From positions 1-9,041 of the forward strand of contig CAIOLH010000095.1 of assembly GCA_903859115.1 (NCBI GenBank): a stretch of 9,041 bases of DNA, given 5' to 3'. Shown piece by piece: positions 1 to 6,438 of the stretch. The position numbers and the translations under genes are program-made. The notes below the pieces were generated by a model. The model made no database searches, was not told the DNA's origin, and saw only the letters and a program-made list of their open reading frames with translations. The stretch is from an uncultured Opitutia bacterium. GTDB lineage: Bacteria > Verrucomicrobiota > Verrucomicrobiae > Opitutales > UBA953. Numbering within the stretch: the first letter of the stretch is position 1; every line of letters begins with the position of its first letter.

Positions 1-269
1 AGATGGGTCTCATCAACACAGTCGTGCCTTACGAACAATTAGATGACGAAGGTATCAAGTGGGCACAAGAGATCATGACGAAGAGTCCACTCGCGATTCG
101 CTGCCTAAAATCAGCCTTTAATGCTGAGCTCGATGGACAAGCTGGAATTCAAGAACTTTCAGGAAATGCCACCCTGCTTTATTATTTATCGGAAGAAGGC
201 GACGAAGGTAGAAAAGCGTGGAACGAAAAACGTCCGCCCAACTTTGGACAATTCCCTTGGCTACCGTAA
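1..269 (+). CDS. menB: 1,4-dihydroxy-2-naphthoyl-CoA synthase, C-terminal part (left end off window)
   Basis: This is the last 88 residues of MenB, a crotonase-fold enzyme that closes the second ring of the naphthoquinone during menaquinone synthesis, converting o-succinylbenzoyl-CoA to 1,4-dihydroxy-2-naphthoyl-CoA in the cytoplasm. The visible stretch follows the MenB C-terminus closely: MGLINTVVP, then [20 protein letters not shown], then [17 protein letters not shown], and a basic end with EKRPPNF. The acyl-CoA-binding and catalytic parts lie upstream, outside the window. The Met at position 3 is internal to the family alignment and is not a start; the reading frame enters from the left edge. 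The next gene overlaps its 3' end. A functional menB implies menaquinone-based respiration. Other crotonases lack this exact tail, so the call is firm. Confidence 0.93.
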   Translation, partial: MGLINTVVPYEQLDDEGIKWAQEIMTKSPLAIRCLKSAFNAELDGQAGIQELSGNATLLYYLSEEGDEGRKAWNEKRPPNFGQFPWLP

Positions 270-835
270 TCCCCATTCGCGTCACTGAACGCGCGCAAGC
301 ACTCGCCAGTGAAGTTTTAAATAGTGGTGATATTGTCATCGATGCCACTGCTGGAAAAGGTCGCGACACTGCTTTCTTAGCACAAACAGTGGGTCCAACA
401 GGTTGGGTCCATTCTTTCGACATTCAACCCGACGCCATCAACTCCACACGAAACCTGCTCGAGGTTTCTGGTTTGATTAATCGTGTAACCCTTCACGAGC
501 GTTCGCATGCTGAACTTACTGAATCACTGCCCGAGTCACATCGTGGAAAAATCGCCGTCGCCATTTTTAATCTAGGTTACCTTCCTGGCAGTGATCAGAA
601 AATTATCACGCAACCAGCAAGTACCGCCATCGCTCTACAATCTGCATTAGCAGAATTAAAAAGCGGTGGACGCCTCATCTGCGTTGCCTACACCGGTCAT
701 CCAGGCGGAAAAGAAGAGTCCGACGTCGTACAAACCTTTGCCGAATCGGCTGAAAATGCTGGCAATATAGTCGAAAAGATTGGTTATGCCGTCCATCAAC
801 CGAAGCCTTGGATACTAGTCGTGACGAAGCGTTGA
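257..835 (+). CDS. mnmM: YtqB/MnmM-family SAM-dependent methyltransferase (probable tRNA wobble-uridine methylase)
   Basis: This is a Rossmann-fold class I methyltransferase of the family once annotated 'rRNA methylase'. Its Bacillus member YtqB has been identified as MnmM, which methylates nm5s2U34 of tRNA to mnm5s2U34. With a TTG start at 257 the protein is 192 residues, very near YtqB's length as I recall it. SAM motif I ([10 protein letters not shown]) is at about residues 29-38, the motif II acidic region (HSFDIQ) at about 52-57, the family hallmark [10 protein letters not shown] at about 104-113 and the second hallmark [10 protein letters not shown] at about 135-144. An in-frame GTG at 218 would add 13 residues and overlap menB by 52 bases; TTG 257 gives only a 13-base overlap and an N-terminus that aligns better with YtqB. 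Neither start has a ribosome binding site. The substrate is inferred from family membership. Confidence 0.85.
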   Translation: MATVIPIRVTERAQALASEVLNSGDIVIDATAGKGRDTAFLAQTVGPTGWVHSFDIQPDAINSTRNLLEVSGLINRVTLHERSHAELTESLPESHRGKIAVAIFNLGYLPGSDQKIITQPASTAIALQSALAELKSGGRLICVAYTGHPGGKEESDVVQTFAESAENAGNIVEKIGYAVHQPKPWILVVTKR

Positions 836-859
836 TTATTAAGTGTTAGTAGGTAATAT
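832..859 (+). promoter_or_regulatory. Candidate sigma70-type promoter for the HMA-MauE gene, possibly leaderless
   Basis: TTGATT (832-837) and TAATAT (854-859) are separated by 16 bases; each matches the sigma70 consensus at 4 of 6 positions. A transcript would start about seven bases after the -10 box, at or next to the ATG at 866. The mRNA would then be leaderless or nearly so. The region is AT-rich, so chance matches are likely. A weak Shine-Dalgarno-like TAGGT at 850-854 would serve a longer transcript instead. Confidence 0.25.
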
Positions 860-865
860 TTTAAT

Positions 866-1564
866 ATGAAAATAACGTATTCCGTTTCAGGTATGCATTG
901 CGAAAGTTGCGTTAAAAAAATCGAGACCCAAATTCAACCACACGTTAAAGTTATCCATGTAACGCTCAATCCGCCGCGGGCAGTGATTACGATGGAGTCA
1001 GCACTGAGCCTTGATAGCCTGAATAAAGAATTAAAGAAAATCGGAAAATATAGTTTTACTCAAGAAACCGAATTTAAAAACGAACCGAGCGGTGAAGTTA
1101 AATCGTGGTTCAAGACCTACCAACCTCTCCTCGTAATCGTTTTAATGATTACCTTAGTCTCGGCACAAAGTTGGCCAGATCGCGAAGCCTTCATGTTAAA
1201 TTTCATGGCTGGATTTTTCCTCGTCTTCGGTTCGTTCAAGCTTTTCGACTTAGCCGGATTTAAATCAGCATTTTCAACCTACGATTTACTCGCTCAAAAA
1301 TGGTCGTCGTACGGACTCATTTACCCGTTTCTGGAATTATTCCTGGGCTTTGCCTTTCTCACTAAATACCAAATCAACTATGCGCTGTGGGGGTCGATTG
1401 TATTAATGGGCTTCGGAAGTTTGGGGGTAATGAATGCTTTGCGACAAAATAAACAAATTCGCTGTGCCTGCTTGGGAACGAGCTTAAATTTACCCATGTC
1501 GACCATTACCCTCATCGAAGATTTAGTAATGGTAATCATGTCGATAATGATGTTATTAAAATAA
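866..1564 (+). CDS. HMA metal-binding domain fused to MauE/DoxX-like redox-associated membrane protein
   Basis: A two-part protein of 232 residues. Residues 1-67 form a heavy-metal-associated domain of the Atx1/CopZ type, with the metal-binding motif GMHCESC (Cys12, Cys15). Residues about 87-231 form a hydrophobic bundle with likely membrane segments near 87-101, 110-128, 149-165, 172-190 and 213-231. This part resembles the MauE/DoxX redox-associated family, including a FKLFDLAGF stretch after the second segment and a CACLG motif (Cys200, Cys202) before the last segment. MauE proteins help provide disulfide or redox chemistry in the periplasm; the CxC pair is the likely redox or metal site. 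I infer a role in copper or other soft-metal handling, or in thiol redox at the inner membrane. It starts 30 bases after the methyltransferase stop, and the next gene follows 5 bases after its own. The exact function is unknown. Confidence 0.85.
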   Translation: MKITYSVSGMHCESCVKKIETQIQPHVKVIHVTLNPPRAVITMESALSLDSLNKELKKIGKYSFTQETEFKNEPSGEVKSWFKTYQPLLVIVLMITLVSAQSWPDREAFMLNFMAGFFLVFGSFKLFDLAGFKSAFSTYDLLAQKWSSYGLIYPFLELFLGFAFLTKYQINYALWGSIVLMGFGSLGVMNALRQNKQIRCACLGTSLNLPMSTITLIEDLVMVIMSIMMLLK

Positions 1565-1569
1565 TTATT

Positions 1570-2475
1570 GTGACCACCTCCACTCCCCGAGTTATTTTAA
1601 CTGGTGCGCACGGCCTCGTCGGACAAGCCGTGGGTGGTACTTTAATTCAAGACGGCTTCTCGGTATTTCCTTTAAAGTCTCGTCAACAAGGTCCCATGTC
1701 GCTGGACACCGCATCAGGTTGGATTGATAAAGATTTTTTAGAGAATGCTCATGCCGTTATTCACCTTGCAGGAGAACCCATCGCGCAACGCTGGACGGAG
1801 GCGAGTAAGAATCGGATCCTTCTAAGCCGAACCGAAAGTACCGCATTACTGGCATCGACCTTGGCTCAATTAAAAAATCCTCCTAAAGTATTTATTTCTA
1901 TTTCTGGTATAAATCGTTACGGGTTCAATCGACCCAACGAAATTCTCACTGAACAATCACCAGTCGCTCGCGAAGGTTTTTTAGGCGAAGTCACCGAGGC
2001 CTGGGAAGCAGCAACCGCACCCGCCAAGGAAGCGGGAATTAGAACCGTCCACTTAAGAACCGGCCTCGTACTCGCGGCCTCAGGCGGTGCCCTCAAAACC
2101 ATGCTCCCAGCCTTTTTGGCAGGCTTAGGTGGCAGAATCGGATCCGGGACACAGCACATGAGCTGGATTCGACTGGGCGATTTAGCAGATCTCATATCTT
2201 GGATTATAAAAAATGATAAAATAGAGGGGGCAGTTAACGCCGTAGCTCCTAATCCTGTAACCCAAATGGTCTTTGCCCAAGAGCTTGGCAGTGTGCTCAA
2301 GCGCCCGACATCCCTCCCCATGCCTGCATGGCTGGTATCTACATTATTTGGTCAAATGGGCTCCGAGACACTCTTGGCCGACCTGGCTATCATGCCCGAT
2401 GTCGCCCTAAAATCAGGTTTTAAATTTAACACACCCGAGCTCAAAGCCGCCCTGATTAAAGCAATGAAGGAATGA
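1570..2475 (+). CDS. TIGR01777/SDR39U1 (YfcH-like) NAD(P)-dependent epimerase-family protein
   Basis: An extended short-chain dehydrogenase/reductase of 301 residues, the usual length for the YfcH/SDR39U1 family. The nucleotide-binding motif TGAHGLVG lies at residues 11-18 (Gly12, Gly15, Gly18). The family hallmark HLAGEPIAQRW is at 65-75, followed by the SR of ILLSRTEST (83-91), a central ISGINRYG with Tyr117, and a MSWIRLGDL segment (197-205), where the family usually has WIH followed by an Asp. The C-terminal domain from about residue 230 (DUF1731 type) carries a PMPAWL segment. The physiological substrate of this family is not established; members bind NADP(H) and are often linked loosely to cell-division or oxidative-stress phenotypes. 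The start is GTG at 1570, five bases after the previous stop and without a Shine-Dalgarno sequence, suggesting translational coupling. Confidence 0.9.
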   Translation: MTTSTPRVILTGAHGLVGQAVGGTLIQDGFSVFPLKSRQQGPMSLDTASGWIDKDFLENAHAVIHLAGEPIAQRWTEASKNRILLSRTESTALLASTLAQLKNPPKVFISISGINRYGFNRPNEILTEQSPVAREGFLGEVTEAWEAATAPAKEAGIRTVHLRTGLVLAASGGALKTMLPAFLAGLGGRIGSGTQHMSWIRLGDLADLISWIIKNDKIEGAVNAVAPNPVTQMVFAQELGSVLKRPTSLPMPAWLVSTLFGQMGSETLLADLAIMPDVALKSGFKFNTPELKAALIKAMKE

Positions 2476-2483
2476 TTTTAGAT

Positions 2484-2517
2484 TGAGTTTAAAAGAGTAC
2501 ATTGAAATGTTAACTCA
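2484..2517 (+). promoter_or_regulatory. Inverted repeats in the leader of the LysM lipoprotein gene
   Basis: The 44-base gap before the lipoprotein gene contains TGAGTT (2484-2489) paired with AACTCA (2512-2517). Inside this lies a second near-palindrome, ACATTGAAATGT (2499-2510). As RNA this gives an outer 6-bp stem and an inner 4-bp stem with a UGAA loop, ending two bases before the ATG at 2520. The weakly purine-rich AAAAGAG (2491-2497) would sit in the left bulge. It could be an operator or a translational control hairpin. There is no T-tract, so it is not an intrinsic terminator. The AT-rich context makes chance formation possible. Confidence 0.25.
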
Positions 2518-2519
2518 GT

Positions 2520-3254
2520 ATGTCTCGTAAACATTCAGTCACTTTATCTTGGGTTTTAATGACGACAGTTCTCTTAGTTGTAGGTTGTGACGACAACAAA
2601 GACTCTGGTGCAAGAACGCCTGAACTCGATGATCCAGAATTTCGTCAAGGTCTCACCTACGGAAAACAACACGAGTCGCGCCGTGCACTAGAATGTTTCT
2701 TACGCGTTATCGATTCACGCAAAGGCGCAGCGGAGTCTCACCTCGAAGCTGGCCGCATGTACATCGATTTGAAAGACCCCCTCCCTGCGATTTACCATTT
2801 TAACGAGTACATCCGTCTTAAGCCTAACTCGGATCAAAGTAAAATTGTCCGGCAAATGATTAAAACCGCCGACAAACTTTATCTCGAGCAAATTCCGGGC
2901 CGACCTCTTGAGCCTGATGCCGTGGGTACAACTGATCAATCGGCCCAGCTTCAAAAACTGAAATCGGAAAACGAAAAATTAAAACGCGAGGTCGCTGAAC
3001 TTTCTCGAATCAATAAAGTAAGCGAAGTACCTATCTCTACTAATACAACTTCAACAGCTAGTAACAAGCCAGCTTCAACCGGTACGAAAACTTCGACTAC
3101 ATATATCATTAAAGCGAACGACACTCTTTCGTCTATCTCTCGAAAATTTTACGGTACCGATACAAGAAAAACCGAAATTTATAACGCCAATAAATCTAAG
3201 ATTAAAAATCCCTCTAAACTAGTAGTGGGTGTTGCGATTGAAATTCCGCAGTAG
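2520..3254 (+). CDS. TPR and LysM domain envelope lipoprotein
   Basis: A secreted lipoprotein of 244 residues. The signal peptide has a basic start (Arg3, Lys4), a hydrophobic core and a lipobox ending VVGC at Cys23. Mature residues 38-105 form one to two TPR-like helical repeats (ALECFLRVID and AIYHFNEYIRLKP segments). Residues 141-165 are a short, highly charged Lys/Glu coiled coil. A Ser/Thr/Lys-rich linker (about 166-192) leads to one C-terminal LysM domain (194-243) with DTLSSISRKFYG, which would bind the glycan backbone of peptidoglycan. The residues after the acylated Cys are Asp-Asp; in enterobacteria Asp at +2 retains lipoproteins in the inner membrane, so a link from inner membrane to wall is possible. 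recF begins two bases after its stop. I know of no specific gene name; an envelope scaffolding role is inferred. Confidence 0.87.
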   Translation: MSRKHSVTLSWVLMTTVLLVVGCDDNKDSGARTPELDDPEFRQGLTYGKQHESRRALECFLRVIDSRKGAAESHLEAGRMYIDLKDPLPAIYHFNEYIRLKPNSDQSKIVRQMIKTADKLYLEQIPGRPLEPDAVGTTDQSAQLQKLKSENEKLKREVAELSRINKVSEVPISTNTTSTASNKPASTGTKTSTTYIIKANDTLSSISRKFYGTDTRKTEIYNANKSKIKNPSKLVVGVAIEIPQ

Positions 3255-3256
3255 TT

Positions 3257-4315
3257 ATGCGTATTACCCGCATTCGCACGGTAGACTTCAGAAACTTAGT
3301 TTTTGCGGATGTAAACACGGATAATACTTACGTTTTCCTCACAGGCGATAATGGACAGGGAAAAACTAATTTACTGGAAGCAGCCGGCCTGGTTTCCACC
3401 TTTCGTTCTTTTCGTACGAACGAAATCACCCCACTCATCCGCAAAGACTGCAAAGAGGCACGCATTCGACTGGATATTATGGATGGCTCGGGCGAACAAG
3501 TGGTCGAAATTCAATTAGCCAAGGGATCACGCAAGGCCGTCGTTAATAATACTCCCGTGCGTTCAGTATCACAGCACTTAGGACAATTTCCCACGGTAGT
3601 TTTTTGTTCAGACGATTTAAGATTAATCCGCGGACAACCTTCTAATCGTCGACGCTGGCTGGATGCGGCGATTGGTAGCACCGACGCAATTTATCTTAAT
3701 GCCGTCCGTGATTACCAACGTGCTCTTGAAGGTAGAAATGCTTTATTAAAAATGGAAAGGCCCTCGGATGATGAATTGCGTGCGTTTGAAAAAATCATGC
3801 ACACTAACGCCGTTATCATAAATCAAACTCGAGTTGCGGTAGTTCCTGAACTTGCGGAAACATTACGCGCAACCTGCACGCGTTCGGGCTTTCCCAACAA
3901 AGGTGCCGATTTAATTTTCCAAGCCGATAGTCCCATTGAGTCACTCGCTGATCTGTGGGAAAAAAATCGGGCGGCTGAAAAAATCACTGGCACCACTTTA
4001 CGCGGACCACAGAAAGATGATTTTAATGTTCTCTTCGAAAATCAGGATGCGGCTGATTTCGCCTCCGAAGGTCAGCAAAGACTCCTGGTTTTAGCGCTTT
4101 GCCTGGGTCGATTAAAACGCGACGAACTGCGCACCCCCACCCCTCCGGTTATTCTGGCGGACGATGTTCTGGGGGAACTGGACGACACCCGTAGGCGTGC
4201 ATTTTGGCAAGAAGTAGGCGATTCTCATCAAGTAATTGCGACGGGAACCGTCCCACCCCCGTCCGGAAATTGGCTTACCTACAAAGTCAGCGAAGGAACC
4301 TATACCCGAGCTTGA
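3257..4315 (+). CDS. recF: DNA replication and repair protein RecF
   Basis: RecF is an SMC/ABC-like ATPase that helps load RecA onto gapped DNA at stalled forks, with RecO and RecR, in the cytoplasm. The 352-residue length is normal. The N-terminus carries the RecF start (ITRIRTVDFRNL). Walker A is GDNGQGKTN at residues 30-38. The SDDLRLIRGQPSNRRRWLD block spans 118-136, the GPQKDDF block (usually GPHRDD) 250-256, the ABC signature ASEGQQRLL 269-277, and Walker B with the D-loop, VILADDVLGELDD, 288-300. All nucleotide-binding residues are present. In many bacteria recF sits beside dnaA-dnaN-gyrB; here it lies between a lipoprotein gene and secG. The ATG follows the lipoprotein stop after two bases and has no ribosome binding site, so its translation probably depends on the upstream gene. 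Confidence 0.97.
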   Translation: MRITRIRTVDFRNLVFADVNTDNTYVFLTGDNGQGKTNLLEAAGLVSTFRSFRTNEITPLIRKDCKEARIRLDIMDGSGEQVVEIQLAKGSRKAVVNNTPVRSVSQHLGQFPTVVFCSDDLRLIRGQPSNRRRWLDAAIGSTDAIYLNAVRDYQRALEGRNALLKMERPSDDELRAFEKIMHTNAVIINQTRVAVVPELAETLRATCTRSGFPNKGADLIFQADSPIESLADLWEKNRAAEKITGTTLRGPQKDDFNVLFENQDAADFASEGQQRLLVLALCLGRLKRDELRTPTPPVILADDVLGELDDTRRRAFWQEVGDSHQVIATGTVPPPSGNWLTYKVSEGTYTRA

Positions 4316-4330
4316 TTTTGGCGTTGTTTT

Positions 4331-4354
4331 ATGAGCACCAGACCCCTTGGATAG
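4331..4354 (+). CDS. Possible 7-codon upstream ORF in the secG leader
   Basis: ATG at 4331 opens a reading frame encoding MSTRPLG that ends with TAG at 4352-4354, four bases before the preferred secG ATG. It starts 15 bases after the recF stop codon, in the same frame as recF. No ribosome binding site precedes it, so initiation could only be by reinitiation or by a non-canonical route. Its stop codon lies within the hairpin that covers the secG start region, so ribosomes reading it would open that hairpin. Nothing but position supports translation; a chance ORF of this size is common. Confidence 0.2.
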   Translation: MSTRPLG

Positions 4355-4357
4355 GGG
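4343..4357 (+). promoter_or_regulatory. Hairpin immediately upstream of the secG start codon
   Basis: CCCCT (4343-4347), a five-base loop TGGAT (4348-4352) and AGGGG (4353-4357) form a perfect 5-bp stem with four G-C pairs. It ends one base before the ATG at 4359. The only strongly purine-rich, Shine-Dalgarno-like bases near this start (AGGGG) are inside the right arm, and a short GGA lies in the loop. Such placement would be expected to limit initiation unless the stem is opened. There is no following T-tract, so it does not look like a terminator. Confidence 0.4.
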
Positions 4358-4358
4358 C

Positions 4359-4829
4359 ATGACCGACTTTCTGCTCTACGCCGCCGTTGTCTTCTTATTT
4401 TTAGTCAGCATCCTTGTTGTACTCATCATCCTCATGCAGCGCCCAAGTGCCAACGCAGGAATGGGATCCGCTCTCGGTGGCGGTGCCGCCGAAAGCGTTT
4501 TTGGTGGTGAGTCCGCCAATGTCCTAACCAAAATGACAACCACCCTAACTGTCATTTTATTCGTTTTAAGTTTTGGTTTATACCTCGGTTTCGTGGCTCG
4601 TGAAAACAAGGGACCTAAAGCCCTCGCACCTGCACCTACCGTAACGGCACCCGCTAAACCTGCACCTGCTAAAGTCCCAGTGAGTGCAACACCTACTGCT
4701 AGTCCCTTAGCTCCTGCTACACCTTCGGCTCCAGCAACCAATTCTGCTACCACACCGGTTGCACCCGCTGCACCCGTTAAGTCTGAACCTGTCCCAGCTG
4801 CACCCGCAGCCACGGGCGCAAAACAGTAA
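4359..4829 (+). CDS. secG: Preprotein translocase subunit SecG
   Basis: SecG is the small inner-membrane subunit of the SecYEG channel and assists SecA-driven export. From ATG 4359 the protein has 156 residues. The first membrane segment is about 4-26, the conserved cytoplasmic loop LMQRPSANAGMGSALGGG about 25-42, followed by AAESVFGG (43-50), and the second membrane segment about 58-79. After it comes a 75-residue Ala/Pro/Thr/Lys-rich tail, much longer than in E. coli SecG, which is 110 residues in total; it is low-complexity and probably disordered. A TTG at 4347 would add four residues, but ATG 4359 places the first helix directly at the N-terminus, as is usual. The LolA-like gene follows after six bases, tying two export-related genes together. 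See the hairpin and the small upstream ORF for possible translational control. Confidence 0.95.
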   Translation: MTDFLLYAAVVFLFLVSILVVLIILMQRPSANAGMGSALGGGAAESVFGGESANVLTKMTTTLTVILFVLSFGLYLGFVARENKGPKALAPAPTVTAPAKPAPAKVPVSATPTASPLAPATPSAPATNSATTPVAPAAPVKSEPVPAAPAATGAKQ

Positions 4830-4835
4830 TCAACA

Positions 4836-5678
4836 GTGCCACGACTCTTACTCAGCTTGCTGATCTGCTGGGTGACCCTGTCATGCCCATGCCAAAGCTT
4901 GGCCCAAGGCAACTTTGATGATGACGGTTTTGCCCAATTAAACAGCCAACAAAGCGATCAGATTTTACAACTGTTTCGACAGTCCAGAATCCCTGGTAAT
5001 TTTTTTCTTAAGTTTAATATCATTCATAAACCCCGATTAGGTGAAAATAAAAACCCGGTCGAGGGCGCTCTCTGGGCTGGCTGGGCGGACTTTGGACCGC
5101 AAGTACGCGGCGAGATTTTTGATAACGATGGCAAAACTCAATTGTCATTCATTGCGATTAAAAACTTTAAGCAATCAGCGCTCTGGATTTCTAACAATTT
5201 GAAACCTGCTCAGGTTGGAAATTCCCACGAAGCGAGTGAGCCTATCGTGCCTGGATTGATTCTTAGTCCTTTCGACATCAACTTGCCCTTCACACACTGG
5301 AAGGACACCAAATACACAGCAACGTTGAGATCGCGTGGTCGCGGTGTGCATTTCTTTGAAGCCATCAATCCCACTCAAAGCGAGCCCGCCAAAGTAGTTT
5401 ATGGAATCGACCGTGCGTACGGCGCACTCACCGAAGCAACTTACTATAGTCAGACTGGAAAAATTACTCGAACCTTGAAAATTGAAGACTTCGCCAAAGT
5501 CGACGGACAATGGATTGTCAGCACTTGCAGCATTCGCGATGAAACAACACGTGACATTGATGTACTGAAAATTACGGATGCCGCCGTAAGAATTAATTTA
5601 CTCGATCAAACTTTTACGCCCGAGACTTTAGTTGAGAAAGCCAAATTCCCCACTCCTACCGAGCTACAACATCTCTAA
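4836..5678 (+). CDS. LolA-like outer-membrane lipoprotein-sorting-family secreted protein
   Basis: A secreted protein of 280 residues. It begins at GTG 4836 with a signal peptide (Arg3, hydrophobic 4-17) and a probable signal peptidase I site after SLA at residue 23. A Cys at 17 does not sit in a good lipobox. The mature part reads as a half-barrel of beta strands of the LolA/LolB-like superfamily. Diagnostic stretches include the LSPFDINLPFTHW block at 143-155, GRGVHFFEA at 168-176 and the repeated strand pattern GALTEATYYSQTGKITRTL (196-214) followed by FAKVDGQWIVSTC (219-231). These resemble the 'outer membrane lipoprotein-sorting protein' domain found in many bacteria. Such folds shield lipid moieties, so a periplasmic lipid or lipoprotein carrier role is plausible. 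Its ligand is unknown. It lies six bases after secG and two bases before the Nif3-like gene. Confidence 0.78.
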   Translation: MPRLLLSLLICWVTLSCPCQSLAQGNFDDDGFAQLNSQQSDQILQLFRQSRIPGNFFLKFNIIHKPRLGENKNPVEGALWAGWADFGPQVRGEIFDNDGKTQLSFIAIKNFKQSALWISNNLKPAQVGNSHEASEPIVPGLILSPFDINLPFTHWKDTKYTATLRSRGRGVHFFEAINPTQSEPAKVVYGIDRAYGALTEATYYSQTGKITRTLKIEDFAKVDGQWIVSTCSIRDETTRDIDVLKITDAAVRINLLDQTFTPETLVEKAKFPTPTELQHL

Positions 5679-5680
5679 TC

Positions 5681-6436
5681 ATGAGTGCATCCGCTTTAAA
5701 AATTACCCAGTTTTGCAATCTGGTTACTAATAATAAAAAAATTAAGGATTTTACTGGAGCGAATAATGGTCTGCAATTTCGGGGTAATAATAAAGTTCGC
5801 AAAGTAGGTGCTGCGGTCGATGCCGGAGCCAAAGTTTTTGAACAAGCCGCTAAACGCGGTATCGATTATTTGATTGTTCACCACGGAATACATTGGTCGA
5901 CCGTGTCTGCTAAAAACGGAGTTAAAAAACTCCGCCAAGCCGCACTCAAGAAAAGTAAACTGTCACTTTACTCAAGTCACTTACCCCTCGATGCTCATCC
6001 CGCCATTGGTAACAATGCTTTGATTGCGCAAGACCTAGGACTGCAAGTGGTTCGTTGGTTTGTCGATTTTGAAGGCCTGCCCATTGCCTGTATCTGTCGC
6101 GGTATCAGTCGCAAAAAATTAAGTCTGCGCCTCAAGAAATCTTATCCTAAAACTTTTAAGGCGATTGAATTCGGATCCAAGAATCCCAAGTGGATTGCGA
6201 TTCTTAGTGGCAGTGGACGTAGTGCTCTTCCCTACTTAAAGTCAGAAAATTGTGATACCTTAATCACCGGTGAACTTCGTGAAGAACACTTTAATGAAGC
6301 TCAAGAACAAGGATGGAATCTTTACCCTTGTGGACATTACGCGACTGAAACCTGGGGCGTAAAAGCACTCGCTGCTGCAGTCTCGGCTGAGTTTGATATC
6401 CCTTGGGAGTTTATCTCGACCGACAATCCCCTTTAA
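5681..6436 (+). CDS. Nif3-like dinuclear metal centre hexameric protein
   Basis: A 251-residue cytoplasmic protein of the Nif3/YbgI/DUF34 family, which forms a toroidal hexamer with a two-metal site in each subunit. The metal ligands can be read off: His67-His68 in LIVHHGIHW, Asp104 in SSHLPLDAHP (98-107), and His219 plus Glu223 in GHYATE (218-223). The NGLQ motif is at 29-32 and TGELREEH at 196-203. The length is that of the short bacterial form, without the inserted domain seen in longer relatives. The biochemical role remains unsettled; proposals include GTP cyclohydrolase-like and metal-insertion or metabolite-repair functions. It starts two bases after the LolA-like stop and ends two bases before gluQ. 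The sequence is unusually Lys-rich between 140 and 170. Confidence 0.94.
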   Translation: MSASALKITQFCNLVTNNKKIKDFTGANNGLQFRGNNKVRKVGAAVDAGAKVFEQAAKRGIDYLIVHHGIHWSTVSAKNGVKKLRQAALKKSKLSLYSSHLPLDAHPAIGNNALIAQDLGLQVVRWFVDFEGLPIACICRGISRKKLSLRLKKSYPKTFKAIEFGSKNPKWIAILSGSGRSALPYLKSENCDTLITGELREEHFNEAQEQGWNLYPCGHYATETWGVKALAAAVSAEFDIPWEFISTDNPL

Positions 6437-6438
6437 GC

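Noticed and set aside
3..5. ATG at the left edge as a gene start
   Set aside because: The Met is internal in the MenB alignment (MGLINTVVP); the true start is outside the window.
118..423. 101-residue open frame on the - strand across the menB/methyltransferase junction
   Set aside because: It covers two recognised + strand coding regions and has no domain features.
1917..2321. 134-residue open frame on the - strand opposite the epimerase gene
   Set aside because: It lies wholly inside a well-supported gene, and its translation has no recognisable motif.
4347..4358. TTG start extending SecG by four residues
   Set aside because: It lies inside the hairpin stem and adds a charged MDRG before the first helix; ATG 4359 fits SecG better.
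4605..4829. Repeated CACCTGC/CACCCGC units in the secG 3' part as a tandem repeat or mobile element
   Set aside because: The units are irregular and simply encode the Ala/Pro-rich tail; there is no consistent period or flanking signature.
4376..4912. 178-residue open frame on the - strand opposite secG and the start of the LolA-like gene
   Set aside because: It is an Ala/Gly-rich mirror of the low-complexity Ala/Pro tail of secG and matches no known family; secG on the + strand is unambiguous.
6403..6438. TTG start extending gluQ upstream by 12 codons
   Set aside because: It would overlap the Nif3-like gene, and family members begin close to the RxAPTPTG motif, which ATG 6439 satisfies.
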